DNA of 64,000 nt from Bog-756 sp963778165 (lineage in GTDB: Bacteria; Actinomycetota; Acidimicrobiia; Acidimicrobiales; RAAP-2), in assembly GCA_963778165.1 (NCBI GenBank), contig CAVZTE010000001.1:248001-312000 (forward strand), given 5' to 3'. The translations under genes were made by a program, and so were the position numbers. Shown piece after piece: positions 16,492-26,390 of this stretch (positions are counted from its first letter, which is position 1; each line of letters begins with the position of its first letter). The notes beneath the pieces are model-generated. The model had not been told where the DNA came from, did not search any database, and saw only the letters and a program-made list of their open reading frames with translations.

Positions 16492-16899
16492 CTATTTCCT
16501 CACCTCGACCTCAGCACGAACAAACACTTCAAGTAGGCGTTCGGCTCGACAGTTGATCGGAGCCCACACAAACCTTTCAGAGTTGGTCAAGTAACCGAGC
16601 AAGACATGTTGGTCCACGGATCGCTCCAATAGCCGGCCATGGAGGTCGATGGCCCGTCCGCCTATCGCCGATCGATGTTCGAGTTGGACCCATTCGAATT
16701 CGCACCACAAGTACTGCACCGTTTCGAGTAGGTCACCACCAGTCACAAAAAAGTTCACGCAGTCCGATGAACCAATAGCACGATCGTCAATCCGGAATTC
16801 GCCTTCCGTTACCTGCGTCAGCGCGCCTTCGATCCACCCTACGGAGGCCAGCACGTGTTGCACTTCACGGCCATCTGTCTCCCGTTTAGCCACGTGCAA
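16492..16899 (-). CDS. hypothetical protein
   Basis: 135 residues, no family recognised. Composition is that of a soluble protein rich in acidic residues and Trp/Phe (DCVNFFVTGGDLLETVQYLW). TTG at 16899 or GTG at 16893 would start it. It ends seven bases after the convergent VOC gene stop. Supported only by frame length and reasonable codon use. Confidence 0.5.
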   Translation of the reverse strand: MHVAKRETDGREVQHVLASVGWIEGALTQVTEGEFRIDDRAIGSSDCVNFFVTGGDLLETVQYLWCEFEWVQLEHRSAIGGRAIDLHGRLLERSVDQHVLLGYLTNSERFVWAPINCRAERLLEVFVRAEVEVRK

Positions 16900-17247
16900 A
16901 CGCTATCGGAGTTGCCGCGGTTTGCCGTTGACCCTGGTGGTCCGGCCACCGCCCTGGAACCCTCGTCAGGAGTGGCGAGCCGTGCTATCTAGCTGCCCAT
17001 CTGGATGGCTCTATCCGGTCTCGCCCCATGGTTCGACGAGCCGGAGCATTTGCTCTCCGCACCCGTATAGTCCAAATAATTCGCCACCGGTGTCTCCTCC
17101 CGCCGATCCACGGATTACTCCACTCATTTGATCGCCCACCCAAGCACTACCGATCACCAACTCATGGCCAGTGCCCGAAATCAGTGTTAGCTGTTAGTGA
17201 CGTCGATGCCGCCTACTGATCCCGTGATCAGGGGTCATCCGATCGCT
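16900..17247. other. intergenic, no gene recognised
   Basis: Nothing conserved was seen. The region separates two minus-strand genes and has lower GC than the flanks. Confidence 0.4.
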
Positions 17248-17757
17248 CTACCGGACGACGTACTCGAAGAGCTTCTCCAACGAGGATCTCAGACCTGCTG
17301 CATGGTCCTGTTCCGAGACTGCGTCTGGGACGTTATCGGCTGTGATCTCGACGAGAGTGCCGTCGTCTGTGTCGGTAACCTCCCACCTCATGGTCATCGC
17401 TTGGTCGTACTCGGGATCGTCCGAGACAAAGTCCACCGAATACACCACCCTTTCATTCGGCGTGATCTCCGTGAAGCGCGCCTCGACCACATCTGTATCC
17501 GACGTCGACTTGCCCTGCGATGCTAGGTGATCCGGGTACTTCAACACCATGCGGTAAGAGCCCCCCGGACGAGGATCGAATCGTTCGATTGTTCCGGTCA
17601 TGTCTCCCGGCGGAACCCACTCGGACAAGGCCTTTGGATCGACCAAGGCCGAGTAGACCTCGGAGATTGGGGCCGGGATAACCCGAGAGGCAAAGTCTGT
17701 TCGAGGCACATGCCCGATGATACGAACACCATCCTGACGGTTCAACACGTGACCCAC
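17248..17757 (-). CDS. SRPBCC family protein (AHSA1-like)
   Basis: 169 residues. Core from FASRVIPAPISEVYSALVDPKALSEWVPPGDMTG, through GGSYRMVLKY and ERVVYSVDF, to a C-terminal helix GLRSSLEKLFEYV. The first 20 residues (to VPRTD) are unconserved, so GTG at about 17703 could be the true start. Ligand unknown; no ArsR partner here, unlike the operon at 13.5-14.4 kb. Confidence 0.82.
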   Translation of the reverse strand: MGHVLNRQDGVRIIGHVPRTDFASRVIPAPISEVYSALVDPKALSEWVPPGDMTGTIERFDPRPGGSYRMVLKYPDHLASQGKSTSDTDVVEARFTEITPNERVVYSVDFVSDDPEYDQAMTMRWEVTDTDDGTLVEITADNVPDAVSEQDHAAGLRSSLEKLFEYVVR

Positions 17758-17830
17758 CCCTCACGGTGCACTAATCGACCCTGACCCGTCGCTTTGGTGG
17801 GATCTGGCGGCACCTCGACCAGATGGTTTC

Positions 17831-18385
17831 TCAGAACAGAAAAGGAATCAGCATCTTGGTCGAGCGCCTGTATGCCGGATAGTCGTTCGGAAAGAGACGC
17901 TCCATGATGTGTTCCTCGACGGTTGCGCTGTAGACGAAGTACCCGCCCATAAATACCGCGGCAACGAACCAGTACCAGCTCACGGCTACTGCCGTCCCGA
18001 TGGCGGCGAGGATCAATCCGGAGTAAATCGGATTGCGGATGTACCGATAGGGCCCGGTGGTCACCAACTCCGCGTCCACCTTCTCGGACATCGGGGTGCC
18101 CCAGTTCCGTCCCAGATAGGCCCGTGCCCACAGAGCCAGTCCCAATCCGATCAGAAACAGTCCTATGCCGATGCCTTGGAGAACAGGGTTGCCCACGACG
18201 GCGTGGTGACCTCTGACAAGTCCCGAGTGAACGACCAGGATCAGGATGACAAAAAGAGCAACCCTCAAGCCGAGGAACTGTCGGACTCGTGACTGAGCCG
18301 CCCGCTTCGCCGTCAGGGCGGCCGTCAGCCATGCCAGCCAGAAGAGGGCCCACAGACCGTAGATGACGTAGTCGATGACGTACAT
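17831..18385 (-). CDS. isoprenylcysteine carboxyl methyltransferase family membrane protein
   Basis: 184-residue integral membrane protein, about five transmembrane segments. The C-terminal SAM-binding signature is present: LVTTGPYRYIRNPIYSGLIL and later EEHIMERLFPNDYPAYRRST. Bacterial members methylate unknown lipids or small molecules. It starts ten bases inside the open frame of the divergent MDMPI gene. Confidence 0.87.
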   Translation of the reverse strand: MYVIDYVIYGLWALFWLAWLTAALTAKRAAQSRVRQFLGLRVALFVILILVVHSGLVRGHHAVVGNPVLQGIGIGLFLIGLGLALWARAYLGRNWGTPMSEKVDAELVTTGPYRYIRNPIYSGLILAAIGTAVAVSWYWFVAAVFMGGYFVYSATVEEHIMERLFPNDYPAYRRSTKMLIPFLF

Positions 18386-18635
18386 GGACTGCCTGCCATG
18401 GTATCGGAGTCAATGCCGATGTGAGATGACCGGGTTTTCGAGGATTCGTCGCAGTGTGTGCTTCCTGTGGGAGGGTCGCCTGAACCAGTCGCCCGTCAGA
18501 ACGGTGAGAGCCGGCCTTAACACCCAGAGCAGAATCACTCCTCGCCAACTGGCGATCCGCATCTACATATGGCTGCGCATCCGCCTGTTCTGGGACGAGG
18601 CCATTCATGTGCCCGAGAGCTTGACATACTGGACC

Positions 18636-19451
18636 GTGGCTCCATCTGCGGATCTGAATCGCAGCCTGATCGCAGGGTGTGCTCGACGAACAGCAGCAAT
18701 CGTGGACGCCCTAAACGTCGGGGGCAGCGACGCCTTGTCAGCTCCGTCCAGGCTTTTGGGCTGGACACGGCTCACGATCGTCTGTCATCTCCGATTTGGA
18801 GCAGACGCACTGCTTCGCATGACGTCAGCTGGCATCTCAGGCCAGAGGGCGGCCTACTACCCAGACGGACGGGCATCGCAGCGCCCGCGCACCCTCGAAC
18901 CTCTTCTTGGTGAAGACCCCATGGAGGTCGTGGAGTCACTTCGTAGGCTGAGCACGGAGCTGGACCAAGTCTGGAACCATCTCGATGATCGAGCGTGGGG
19001 GCAAAAGATCATCGAACCGGACGGCAATCCGGACCTCGGCACAGTTCAGGTTTCCGCACTTCCGTTACTCAGGCTGACCGAGGTGGAAGTCCACGGCTCT
19101 GACCTTGACATCGGATTGGACGATTGGAGCGATCTATTCGTCAAAGCAGCACTTCCGAGCCGGCTGGGTCGACTCAGCGTTCGGCGCACCAACCACCGTG
19201 AGTTCGACCAATCTCTACAGGGCACTTGGCTCCTCATTGCGACCGACGGTCCCGCATATTCGGTTTCGGTGAGAGGCGACACCGTCGAATCCAAGCCAGC
19301 CGACCCCACGGCACTAGCGACTGCCGCCATCGAAGGCAGCAGTCGAGACCTTCTGGCGCTCCTACTCGGAAGGCCCTTCGCCGATTCGACCCGGATCACC
19401 GGTGATGTGCAGTTTGGCCAAGCTTTTTCTGCCGCCTTCCCCGGTCCATGA
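18636..19451 (+). CDS. maleylpyruvate isomerase/mycothiol-dependent enzyme family protein
   Basis: 271 residues with the DinB-like four-helix MDMPI domain. The metal triad is plausible at the His in IVCHLRFGADALLRM and the E-x3-H of LTEVEVHGSDLDIGL; a C-terminal MDMPI_C/SCP2-like half ends GRPFADSTRITGDVQFG. The family depends on mycothiol, which fits an actinobacterium. GTG 18636 is preferred, since the frame further upstream (to 18375) overlaps the divergent methyltransferase and is not conserved. Confidence 0.85.
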   Translation: MAPSADLNRSLIAGCARRTAAIVDALNVGGSDALSAPSRLLGWTRLTIVCHLRFGADALLRMTSAGISGQRAAYYPDGRASQRPRTLEPLLGEDPMEVVESLRRLSTELDQVWNHLDDRAWGQKIIEPDGNPDLGTVQVSALPLLRLTEVEVHGSDLDIGLDDWSDLFVKAALPSRLGRLSVRRTNHREFDQSLQGTWLLIATDGPAYSVSVRGDTVESKPADPTALATAAIEGSSRDLLALLLGRPFADSTRITGDVQFGQAFSAAFPGP

Positions 19452-19508
19452 AGAATCCGGGATCGAAGTTGCCTCGCACAGCGGCAACGAAACATCCACG
19501 GTCAATAG

Positions 19509-20325
19509 CTAATTCGCTCGGCCGGTGTATCTCTGCGCAGAATCCCACGCTTGCTGATCGCCAATGACCCGGTACTCAGGGTGCTCCACGTCACCTAGGA
19601 CTACGAGAGAGAACCCAGGTGCGCCCACCATCGTCTGAAATGTAGGTCGTTGTCGGTCCACTGGACTGCCCTGTGACCGGAGGGGACCCGAGGATCGCCC
19701 ACACCGAAGAGGCACTAGAGGCTCCCATGCTCAGAACACTCCCGCCCATGTTCGCCTCGCACCAGTTCATGCCACCGTCCGGGCTGAAATCGATTACATT
19801 TCCGCTTCCCCAAATGAACACAGTGTCAGGTGGAGCTGCCCCGATCTCGCTCACAACTTGGCCAGCATCTGCGGCAGCTCGATACAGCATCGGTCCGTTG
19901 ATGCGCCAGGTGTGGCCACCATCAAGCGTTACCGCTGGGTACGTCTGAGAGTTGACGTCGGCAAGGGCATACCCTTGGGCTGCTCCGACGAAGGCCTCAT
20001 TGAATCCACCATTGAACTCCGACAGAACGCTCGACGGCGATACGGCTGTCCCTGGTTTCTGGACTTCGTATGCAGGGGAAAAACGGTAGTCGCTGGCGGC
20101 CAGGCAGACGGCTGAGATCGTCGTCGGGACTGCGTTGACCGCAATCGCCTTGTGCGGTTTGGTCGTGGTTGGAGTCGCGGTGCCTTGGACACCGCAACCG
20201 ACCAGTGCGATAAGTGAAAAGAACGCCACGGAAGTAGGTGCGAATCGCCCCCCCGGACGAAGGCTCTTGTTGACGCATGTATGCATCCGTCCACCGCCTG
20301 TCGAATGGCCGGCGCCGACCATCAA
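19509..20325 (-). CDS. secreted lipoprotein with BNR/Asp-box repeats, probable C-terminal frameshift
   Basis: Exported lipoprotein: signal segment FFSLIALVGCG gives a lipobox with Cys near residue 46 of the longest frame. Three Asp-box-type units are visible (LDGGHTWRI, PDGGMNWCE, DDGGRTWVL), as in beta-propeller sialidase-like or photosystem-stability-factor-like proteins. The first frame stops at 19591 right after the third unit. Another frame continues with SLVVLGDVEHPEYRVIGDQQ to 19509, which looks coding, so a one-base shift near 19605 is likely. No enzymatic residues were assigned. Confidence 0.6.
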
Positions 20326-20581
20326 CCTTGCACGATACTAGGCCTTGTCACTGGTGACCAGCGCTCAACTCCCGGCCACAGGGTCACTTTTAACAGTGAA
20401 CTAGTGGACCATGTACAGGTATCTCTTGCCGGATGGCCGAGGACCAATCGGTGGGAATCGCCGAATCCGAAATCGATCGCTGCGCTCAACTTGGCGACAC
20501 GGCAGATCCCAGAACAGGGGAAGCAGACGGCCGGTCATTGGGGACACAGCTAGGCGACGCTAATCTGCATAAGCTTTAGCG

Positions 20582-21070
20582 ATGTACTCATTGCGGTGGC
20601 AACGATTGGTGGTGCTGGGCGGATTCGCCTTGGTGGCGGCCGGATGGATCGGCGAGACTTCGTTCTTCCAATGGGGTGTCCGTCAAGGGAACGACCAATA
20701 TCACGATGACCTCGTGCTCGGCATCGGGAGCATCCTGGGTTACGCCGCCATTGCCTGCGGATCATGGGCTTGGTTCAAGTGGATGGAAAACTCTCGTGTA
20801 TCGCTTAGTGGCATGTCCAACGTGCTGAGACTCTTCGCCGTCGGGAATCTGCTCTTGGCGGTTGGCCTCTCGGCAGTCGGCTATTTTTGGACGCACCTGG
20901 CGATCTCGCTGCCCTACAACGGCCGGACCACGCCAGTCGCAGCAGCCTCATACGGGTTGGAGTGTTTCGGCTTCCTGCTGGCAGCTATTGCCTTCTGGGG
21001 CGCATCGTCAGAGGTTCGCTCTGCCCTTGGCGACGAGTCAATGCCCGAAGATGACCTCGTTGCGGTCTAA
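20582..21070 (+). CDS. four-helix membrane protein, unknown function
   Basis: 162 residues with four hydrophobic segments (about 9-22, 46-62, 82-104, 122-140) and an acidic C-terminal tail (DESMPEDDLVAV). No family was recognised. Isolated gene. Confidence 0.6.
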   Translation: MYSLRWQRLVVLGGFALVAAGWIGETSFFQWGVRQGNDQYHDDLVLGIGSILGYAAIACGSWAWFKWMENSRVSLSGMSNVLRLFAVGNLLLAVGLSAVGYFWTHLAISLPYNGRTTPVAAASYGLECFGFLLAAIAFWGASSEVRSALGDESMPEDDLVAV

Positions 21071-21427
21071 GTCCCCGACGTAGGCCCAAGCGAATGGCAC
21101 CCGTCCGGGGTTAAGAGCCATGTGCTAATCGATTCTCGCCACAACCCTTCCGGCAGATGAGGCTTCTTGGCGGATCAGCCGGCGTTTTGGCGTAGCAGGT
21201 CGTGGCAGTTGCTATTCCTTGGTGCCACTTCGTCTCTTGTCCTAGGCATTGGGGTAGGCGCGGCTGTGTACGTACCTGGCCGGCGGTCCGAAACGGATAC
21301 CTGACCACCGCGTCCGGAGTTGGTCGCAACTTCCTCGTGAAAGGCAAGGCCGACATTGTCGGATTGGGGCACGCCCGCTTGAGGGAGTCGAGGAAGCCAC
21401 CCTCCCAGCGTTGGTTGACCGAGATCT
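21071..21427. other. intergenic, no gene recognised
   Basis: Open frames on the minus strand (to 21518) are basic, low-similarity sequence that overlaps the NTF2-like gene. Nothing else seen. Confidence 0.4.
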
Positions 21428-21853
21428 TCAGTCCGACGCGGCGAACCCCGTCAAAGCGTCGTAGCTGGCCACCTTTTGAGTGTCCACGTTGACTTCGTCG
21501 AGGGTGATCTTTCCCCACCGGAGTCGCACGTATTGAACTCCGTGGTTTGAATACACGATCTGGCCGGAGGGATCACGGAGTGAGTCATCGAAGATGACAC
21601 AGGCGCTCATGTCCCACGGAGGTCCGTTGACGACAACGTCGAGCGCCTCGAGTTGTGGCTTGAGAGCAGCAAATCGCTCAAACCACGACTCAATCAACCG
21701 GTGGTCAGTGGTGTCGATCGCCCAACTGTGGGATCCGGCAAATCGGAATCGTGCGCCCGGTCGGAAGAGACTCACCACCGGTGTCGAGTTCCCAGCGCCT
21801 AGGGCACGGTATCCTCGCGCAACCAACACTCGGACCAACCACCTTCGCATCGG
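21428..21853 (-). CDS. NTF2-like/SnoaL-like protein
   Basis: 141 residues from ATG 21853 (MPMRRWLVRVLV); the frame is open to 21937 but the extra 28 residues are unconserved. The cone-shaped NTF2 fold is suggested by FRPGARFRFAGSHSWAI, LIESWFERFAALKPQLEALDVVVNGPPWD and the late strand QIVYSNHGVQYVRLRWGKI followed by the typical TQKVASYD. Function unknown. Confidence 0.7.
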   Translation of the reverse strand, partial: PMRRWLVRVLVARGYRALGAGNSTPVVSLFRPGARFRFAGSHSWAIDTTDHRLIESWFERFAALKPQLEALDVVVNGPPWDMSACVIFDDSLRDPSGQIVYSNHGVQYVRLRWGKITLDEVNVDTQKVASYDALTGFAASD

Positions 21854-22149
21854 CATCACCCTTTCGACATCGAAGAAGTCAGCTAACGCTCTCGCCACTC
21901 TATGTTGTGACCCTTCCACCCGCCAATAGATCGTCACAGTAAAAGCTCGGCTACGACGTTCTCCCGTGGCACGGGGCGATCACGCGCCGTCGGGTTATCT
22001 TCGGCCACCGTCTGACGAACGAATTTTCACCTGCACGTTGCGACTCGCTGGATGAGGTCGATCGCTTCATTGGCTTGGACGGCTAGTGCATACAGGTCAC
22101 CCCTACTTGTGACATTGGCTCGAATGAGCCTCCGCTTCCTCCGTCCGGA

Positions 22150-22536
22150 TCAGCCTTCCCCCAACTCTCGGCGCAGCAGTTCCGCTTCGCGCCGGTTGAG
22201 CTGCTCTTCTCTCAACCGCAGTCGGGCTTGCTCTTCGCGATACTGAACGATCGGGTTTGCTCCAGGGAGCTCCCCGGTGGATGTGCCCGAATCGAGGCCC
22301 CCTTGTCGGGAAGCTCGGTAATTCGGGTCGTTGGCCCGCCGCGCCCATACGCGTGGCCTCCCCAATCCCAGCCAGAGTAGTGACCCAAGATCGGACAAGA
22401 GGACCACGATGATGATCCACACGGCCTTCGGCAAGTGCTGAATGATGGCGTCGTCGGTGGTAATGACGTCGTAAATGCAGTAAATCCAGAGTGCGAGAAA
22501 TCCAACCCCAACCACTGCGCCAATGATGTCTGGCAT
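22150..22536 (-). CDS. PLDc_N-type membrane protein
   Basis: 128 residues. Two N-terminal transmembrane helices (IIGAVVGVGFLALWIYCIYD and VWIIIVVLLSDLGSLLWLG) match the short phospholipase-D N-terminal membrane domain also found as a free-standing protein; then a charged coiled-coil tail rich in E/R/L (REEQARLRLREEQLNRREAE). ATG 22536 follows AAGGGGAACG. No catalytic domain is attached, so a structural or regulatory role is likely. Confidence 0.75.
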   Translation of the reverse strand: MPDIIGAVVGVGFLALWIYCIYDVITTDDAIIQHLPKAVWIIIVVLLSDLGSLLWLGLGRPRVWARRANDPNYRASRQGGLDSGTSTGELPGANPIVQYREEQARLRLREEQLNRREAELLRRELGEG

Positions 22537-22832
22537 CGTTCCCCTTCCGCCAACCTGGGTCGACACATTCAACCCTCAGAGCCAACGGTACTTGAGAGCC
22601 CCGCATCGGGACAAAGGCTCTTCGAAGTCCGTTGCTCCCAGAGCGATGAAGACCGAAACTAGACGCAGGGAGCATCCAGCAATGGCAGAACTCCGACCCG
22701 GTTTCGCGGGCAGTCCGACTCACTCACTTCGCTCGATTCCGCACCGGTGTTTCCTGAATCTTCTGGGTCGCCCCGATCGCTCGCCGGTGCCGGTGTCCGA
22801 TATCAACGCCCGATCATTCAGACCGAGTCCTA

Positions 22833-23303
22833 CTAGCCGCCGCCCAATGCCGTCTTCAGCCCGTCCAGGTCAGCCACGGTAACCGTCAGCGCTGAATGGC
22901 CATTTCTCCGCAGTAGCGAGTGAACTTTGTCTGCGAAGTGGATACATACGCCTCCCTCGTGGTTCGTTCCAAAGGTCAGCCCGTCATCGGCCTGTGACAT
23001 GCGAACCCCGAATGCCGTCCACCAGCGGTAGTTGCGGGTGATATGCGCGCCCGTGATGTTCGAAAGGGGCGTGGCGACCTTGAAAACGCCAAAGGTCGCG
23101 ATCAATCCTCCCTCTTCAGTGAGAGTCACGCCGTCGCTTCTGGGTCGCAGGAGAAATGGCAACAGCACCGGCAAGTATCGCTTGTCGATGGCATAGCCAA
23201 AGTGTTCGGTCACCTCCCTCACGATAGGCGGCCGGGTATAGATCTGACCACAGATGCGTCCCATTGGCCGTGGGGTGCTGATCCGGGGATCGGGGGCAGG
23301 CAC
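22833..23303 (-). CDS. conserved hypothetical protein, PH-like fold suspected
   Basis: 156 residues from GTG 23303; the conserved part begins at about VREVTEHFGYAIDKRYLPVLLPF. Alternating beta strands (GVTLTEEGGLIATFGVFKVATPLSNITGA) and RWWTAFGVRMS ... GVCIHF suggest a small beta-barrel. I recall similar proteins in actinobacteria without known function. Convergent with nothing; next gene upstream is a VOC protein on the same strand. Confidence 0.65.
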   Translation of the reverse strand: MPAPDPRISTPRPMGRICGQIYTRPPIVREVTEHFGYAIDKRYLPVLLPFLLRPRSDGVTLTEEGGLIATFGVFKVATPLSNITGAHITRNYRWWTAFGVRMSQADDGLTFGTNHEGGVCIHFADKVHSLLRRNGHSALTVTVADLDGLKTALGGG

Positions 23304-23321
23304 CCAGGATCGGTATCCCGC

Positions 23322-23702
23322 TCACGGACGTTCCCGAATGTCTTGGACAGAACGTGAGAGTAGACAGAACTCATTTCCTTCGGGATCGGCGAGCACAATC
23401 CATGTGGAGTCGGACGTCTGGCCTACGTCCACCTGCTTGGCCCCGAGCTCCAACAGCCGTCGAAGCTCGTCGTTTTGTGTAGATCCATCTGCACAAATGT
23501 CAAGATGAAGCCGGTTCTTCACTGCCTTCGCCTCGGGCACACGTCCGATGTCGATCGTTGGCCACGAACCGTCAGGCGGGGCTATCTCGCCTCCCGTTGA
23601 GTCGAGATGCTGGACCTCCCAACCGAGTACGGCACACCAGAACTCGGCAATTCGGCGGGGATCCACGGCTTCGATAGAAATAGCTGCAATCTGGCTAGTC
23701 AT
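23322..23702 (-). CDS. VOC family (glyoxalase-like) protein
   Basis: 126 residues: IAAISIEAVDPRRIAEFWCAVLGWEV at the start and WIVLADPEGNEFCLL at the end, both typical of VOC proteins. RLHLDICAD is the central strand. Reaction unknown. Lies 18 bases upstream of the preceding PH-like gene on the same strand and may be co-transcribed with it. Confidence 0.85.
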   Translation of the reverse strand: MTSQIAAISIEAVDPRRIAEFWCAVLGWEVQHLDSTGGEIAPPDGSWPTIDIGRVPEAKAVKNRLHLDICADGSTQNDELRRLLELGAKQVDVGQTSDSTWIVLADPEGNEFCLLSRSVQDIRERP

Positions 23703-23807
23703 ATTGCCAGTCTGCCCTCATCGGGTTCGACGCAAGCTCCATGTGTGCCGGCCCGAGCATGGGGATTCCCGACGCCGTGCAGGTGGAATGGGACGCTGCG
23801 ACCCCAG

Positions 23808-24362
23808 TCAGAGGTGGTTGAGTATGACTGCTAGGGCATTCTCCACTTGGGACTGACTGATGTCCATCGAAATCAGTATGATCACGTATCCACTTTTCAG
23901 GCTGCTGAGGCTACCAAAGCCTTTTGGTCCTGGCGTCGGACGGAGTTGCCAGTAAGCGGGCAGACCGGCGACCATCACTTTCTCGTACTGCGAGCGTGCA
24001 GCCCTGCCGAGGAACTGGGCATGGCCACTATGGGCCGTCGTGAACGTATTGACGGTCCGCTTGTCCCACGAGACTTGAACCAGCAGTGTCCCCGGTCGGT
24101 CTGAACGGTGGTACAGACCCCCACTCTGATGGTCGGCCGAAGTTGCGCATTCGACCGGAGCGCCGACGGGACCCCCAAGTGCTTCGGCTGCCTCCTGAAC
24201 GGTCAACAGCGAACACGCCGACCTCGTCGACCCACCCTGCTGGACAGGGGAAGCCTTCGGGGAAGTACAAGCCGACAGCACGACTCCGATCCCCAAGATA
24301 AGACAGAACAGAGGGACGGTCCGCCGACCAAGCACTAGCTCATTATTGCAGGCTAAGTGCAC
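23808..24362 (-). CDS. secreted lipoprotein, unknown function
   Basis: 184 residues. Signal peptide ends with VVLSAC (lipobox Cys about residue 32). The mature part has CSLLTVQEAAEALGGPVGAP, the pattern of DUF3558-type or similar actinobacterial lipoproteins, a C-terminal strand GLPAYWQLRP and SLKSGYVIILISMD. Extracytoplasmic, anchored to the membrane. No operon partner. Confidence 0.7.
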   Translation of the reverse strand: MHLACNNELVLGRRTVPLFCLILGIGVVLSACTSPKASPVQQGGSTRSACSLLTVQEAAEALGGPVGAPVECATSADHQSGGLYHRSDRPGTLLVQVSWDKRTVNTFTTAHSGHAQFLGRAARSQYEKVMVAGLPAYWQLRPTPGPKGFGSLSSLKSGYVIILISMDISQSQVENALAVILNHL

Positions 24363-24440
24363 AAAGGGCTGCCTGCACCGGCACCCCCGAACTACTCGGT
24401 GTGCGCCCTCCTGCCATGGTTAGGGGCGGAACATGGCTGG

Positions 24441-24824
24441 TCAGCCGTCGTCTCGGCACAAGCAGAAGGGATGCCCTGCCGGGTCCAGCAAAACTCTGAC
24501 GTTTTGCTGTGGCTGATGCTGCACCAGTGTGGCTCCCAGCGCGACTGCCTCCAAGACTGCCGCATCGAGATCGCCGACCTGGAAGTCGAAATGCATCATT
24601 GGCCTCTGGGAGCCATCCTCGGGAGGCCATACCGGTGCCTTGTAACCGGCTGCCTCCTGAAACACGATATAGATCGAACCCTCGGGCGCTGCGACAATGG
24701 CCGTGCCCGGTTCCTGGTGTCCGATTGGCCATCCGAGGAGTTCCGAATAGAAGGTGGCGAGCGCCAAAGGGTCGGGTGCCTCTATGGCAGTGCCCCACCA
24801 CATCCCAGGCATTCGGGATTTCAC
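24441..24824 (-). CDS. VOC family (glyoxalase-like) protein
   Basis: 127 residues: WWGTAIEAPDPLALATFYSELLGW, then MMHFDFQVGDLDAAVLEAVALGA and LLDPAGHPFCLC, the complete single VOC module. Third VOC protein of the central region. Reaction unknown. Confidence 0.87.
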   Translation of the reverse strand: MKSRMPGMWWGTAIEAPDPLALATFYSELLGWPIGHQEPGTAIVAAPEGSIYIVFQEAAGYKAPVWPPEDGSQRPMMHFDFQVGDLDAAVLEAVALGATLVQHQPQQNVRVLLDPAGHPFCLCRDDG

Positions 24825-25798
24825 AATCGGAGCCTACGCCACGAACCTACGGAGGAGAGGTGTGGGGCATCCAAGACCCCGCGGCCCGGGACGGTTTTGG
24901 GCCAAGCGGTATCTGGTGACCACGAAAAGGCATCGTCCGGTCCCAAGAGCCTGCCGGGGCAAGCATGTCGATTGCCACGCGTTCGAGCTCTCACTTCACT
25001 TGGCCAGCGGGCCGATGCCCTAACCGCCCGAAAGACGACCACCTGTCCGCTCATCCGGCATCGCCTCGATGAGTCCGGCGACCAACACGTTTCGATCGGA
25101 CGATCCACGCATAACTGCCATAGTTGACGGTATCGGAACCTGTAACGACAACTTGTTAAACAGGGTACGGCAGCAGCGCCACGGGAAGGCTCTTGGTCCG
25201 CCGTTACGGTTAGAACGAGAGATTGCCATAGAACCCCACTCCCTTCACCACTCCCGTGGGAGTGATGCAGAGGGTGCCACTGACACCCAAGCCGACCTTC
25301 AGTACGGGTTGGTATTGGCAGTCACCTTGCCGGCAACGGCATAGAGCTTCGCAACGTGCGTTCCGCCACACTTCTGCCCCGAGTAACTCTCGGGAGACAT
25401 GGTGATCATGAATCCCGCAACAGGCCAGATAGTCGGGGTCTCGAATTAGCAACCAGTCGGCTTCGATCTGTCCGAGTCCTGTCACCCGGTCCTCAGGGGC
25501 AGTCAGTGTCGACCAGGCCAGGTAGATCCATCAGTAGCTTGTCGGCTACGGATCGGAGCGACCCTAGCTACCAAATTGGAGACGGCGCACATGTTGTCCG
25601 CTCAACGTTGACTCTGACCCTGATATCACTACCGCCCAGAGAGTTTCTAGCGGGCGGCATCCCCTCCCAAGTCCCAGCTACCCAGAGAGTTCGGGTCAGA
25701 TACTGGGGCATCTCCCTCCTCCTTACGGCCTGCGAGATTTTGGAGGGCTGGGTCTAGGTTTCGTCACTCTCTCGGCGCTCCGGGATCGCGGGACACGC
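24825..25798. other. long gap with a possible decayed gene
   Basis: No intact gene is supported. The only coding-looking stretches are on the minus strand at 25210-25450 (separate entry). The rest shows short frames without similarity. Confidence 0.5.
25210..25450 (-). pseudogene. coding remnant, possibly a frameshifted secreted protein
   Basis: One frame reads WPVAGFMITMSPESYSGQKC and continues GGTHVAKLYAVAGKVTANTNPY before a stop; a second frame continues with KVGLGVSGTLCITPTGVV to 25210. Each looks protein-like but neither is complete, so this is probably a decayed or error-broken gene. No family was recognised. Confidence 0.3.
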
Positions 25799-26278
25799 TC
25801 AACCGTCTCCCGAGACGAGCATGGCCAAATGACTCAGCGAGTTGTGGAGGTGATCGGGAGGGAACGGTGGAAACGCCGGTCCCGTCTGACGCACAGCCTC
25901 AGATACTGCGGACCAATCGTATGAAAGCCTGACTTCTGTGTCAGAAGGGCCACGGGGAGTCAGGTCATATTGCCAGATCCAGCCTCCAAACTTAAGGACG
26001 CCGTCGCCGGGGTCATAGCCTGGCTTCCAGGCGATGGCGTGCGGTGGAGCAAACAACTCAACCCGATTGGCCATCTCATAGGCGCCATTCGGATGATTCG
26101 GGTGGTACATGGCCATACGAAATATCTGCCCACAGTTTGTCAAATGTTGTTCGTCGACGGCTTTGCACACCCAGCCCGTCCCGTCGATAGCGGCATGACT
26201 TGCCGGATCGGCCAGAACGGCAAAGATGGTCTCCGCTTGGGCGGGAATTGCCTTTGAAGCACTGACGCTCTCATCCAT
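25799..26278 (-). CDS. SRPBCC family protein (polyketide cyclase-like)
   Basis: 159 residues: VSASKAIPAQAETIFAVLADPASHAAIDGTG is the usual start of a polyketide_cyc2-type SRPBCC domain, followed by NRVELFAPPHAIAWKPG and the W-rich strand GGWIWQYDL. Ends with a long C-terminal helix. Ligand unknown. Divergent from the riboswitch-controlled GNAT gene. Confidence 0.82.
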   Translation of the reverse strand: MDESVSASKAIPAQAETIFAVLADPASHAAIDGTGWVCKAVDEQHLTNCGQIFRMAMYHPNHPNGAYEMANRVELFAPPHAIAWKPGYDPGDGVLKFGGWIWQYDLTPRGPSDTEVRLSYDWSAVSEAVRQTGPAFPPFPPDHLHNSLSHLAMLVSGDG

Positions 26279-26390
26279 ACTACTTTTGCCTCCTCAGGAG
26301 TGCGCCAGGGCGGTGTACCACCAATGCGCAGCTGATTGCTTCTTTTCCGATGTTATGGGACGGCGCCCGTCGGCACCGAGCTAATGTCTC

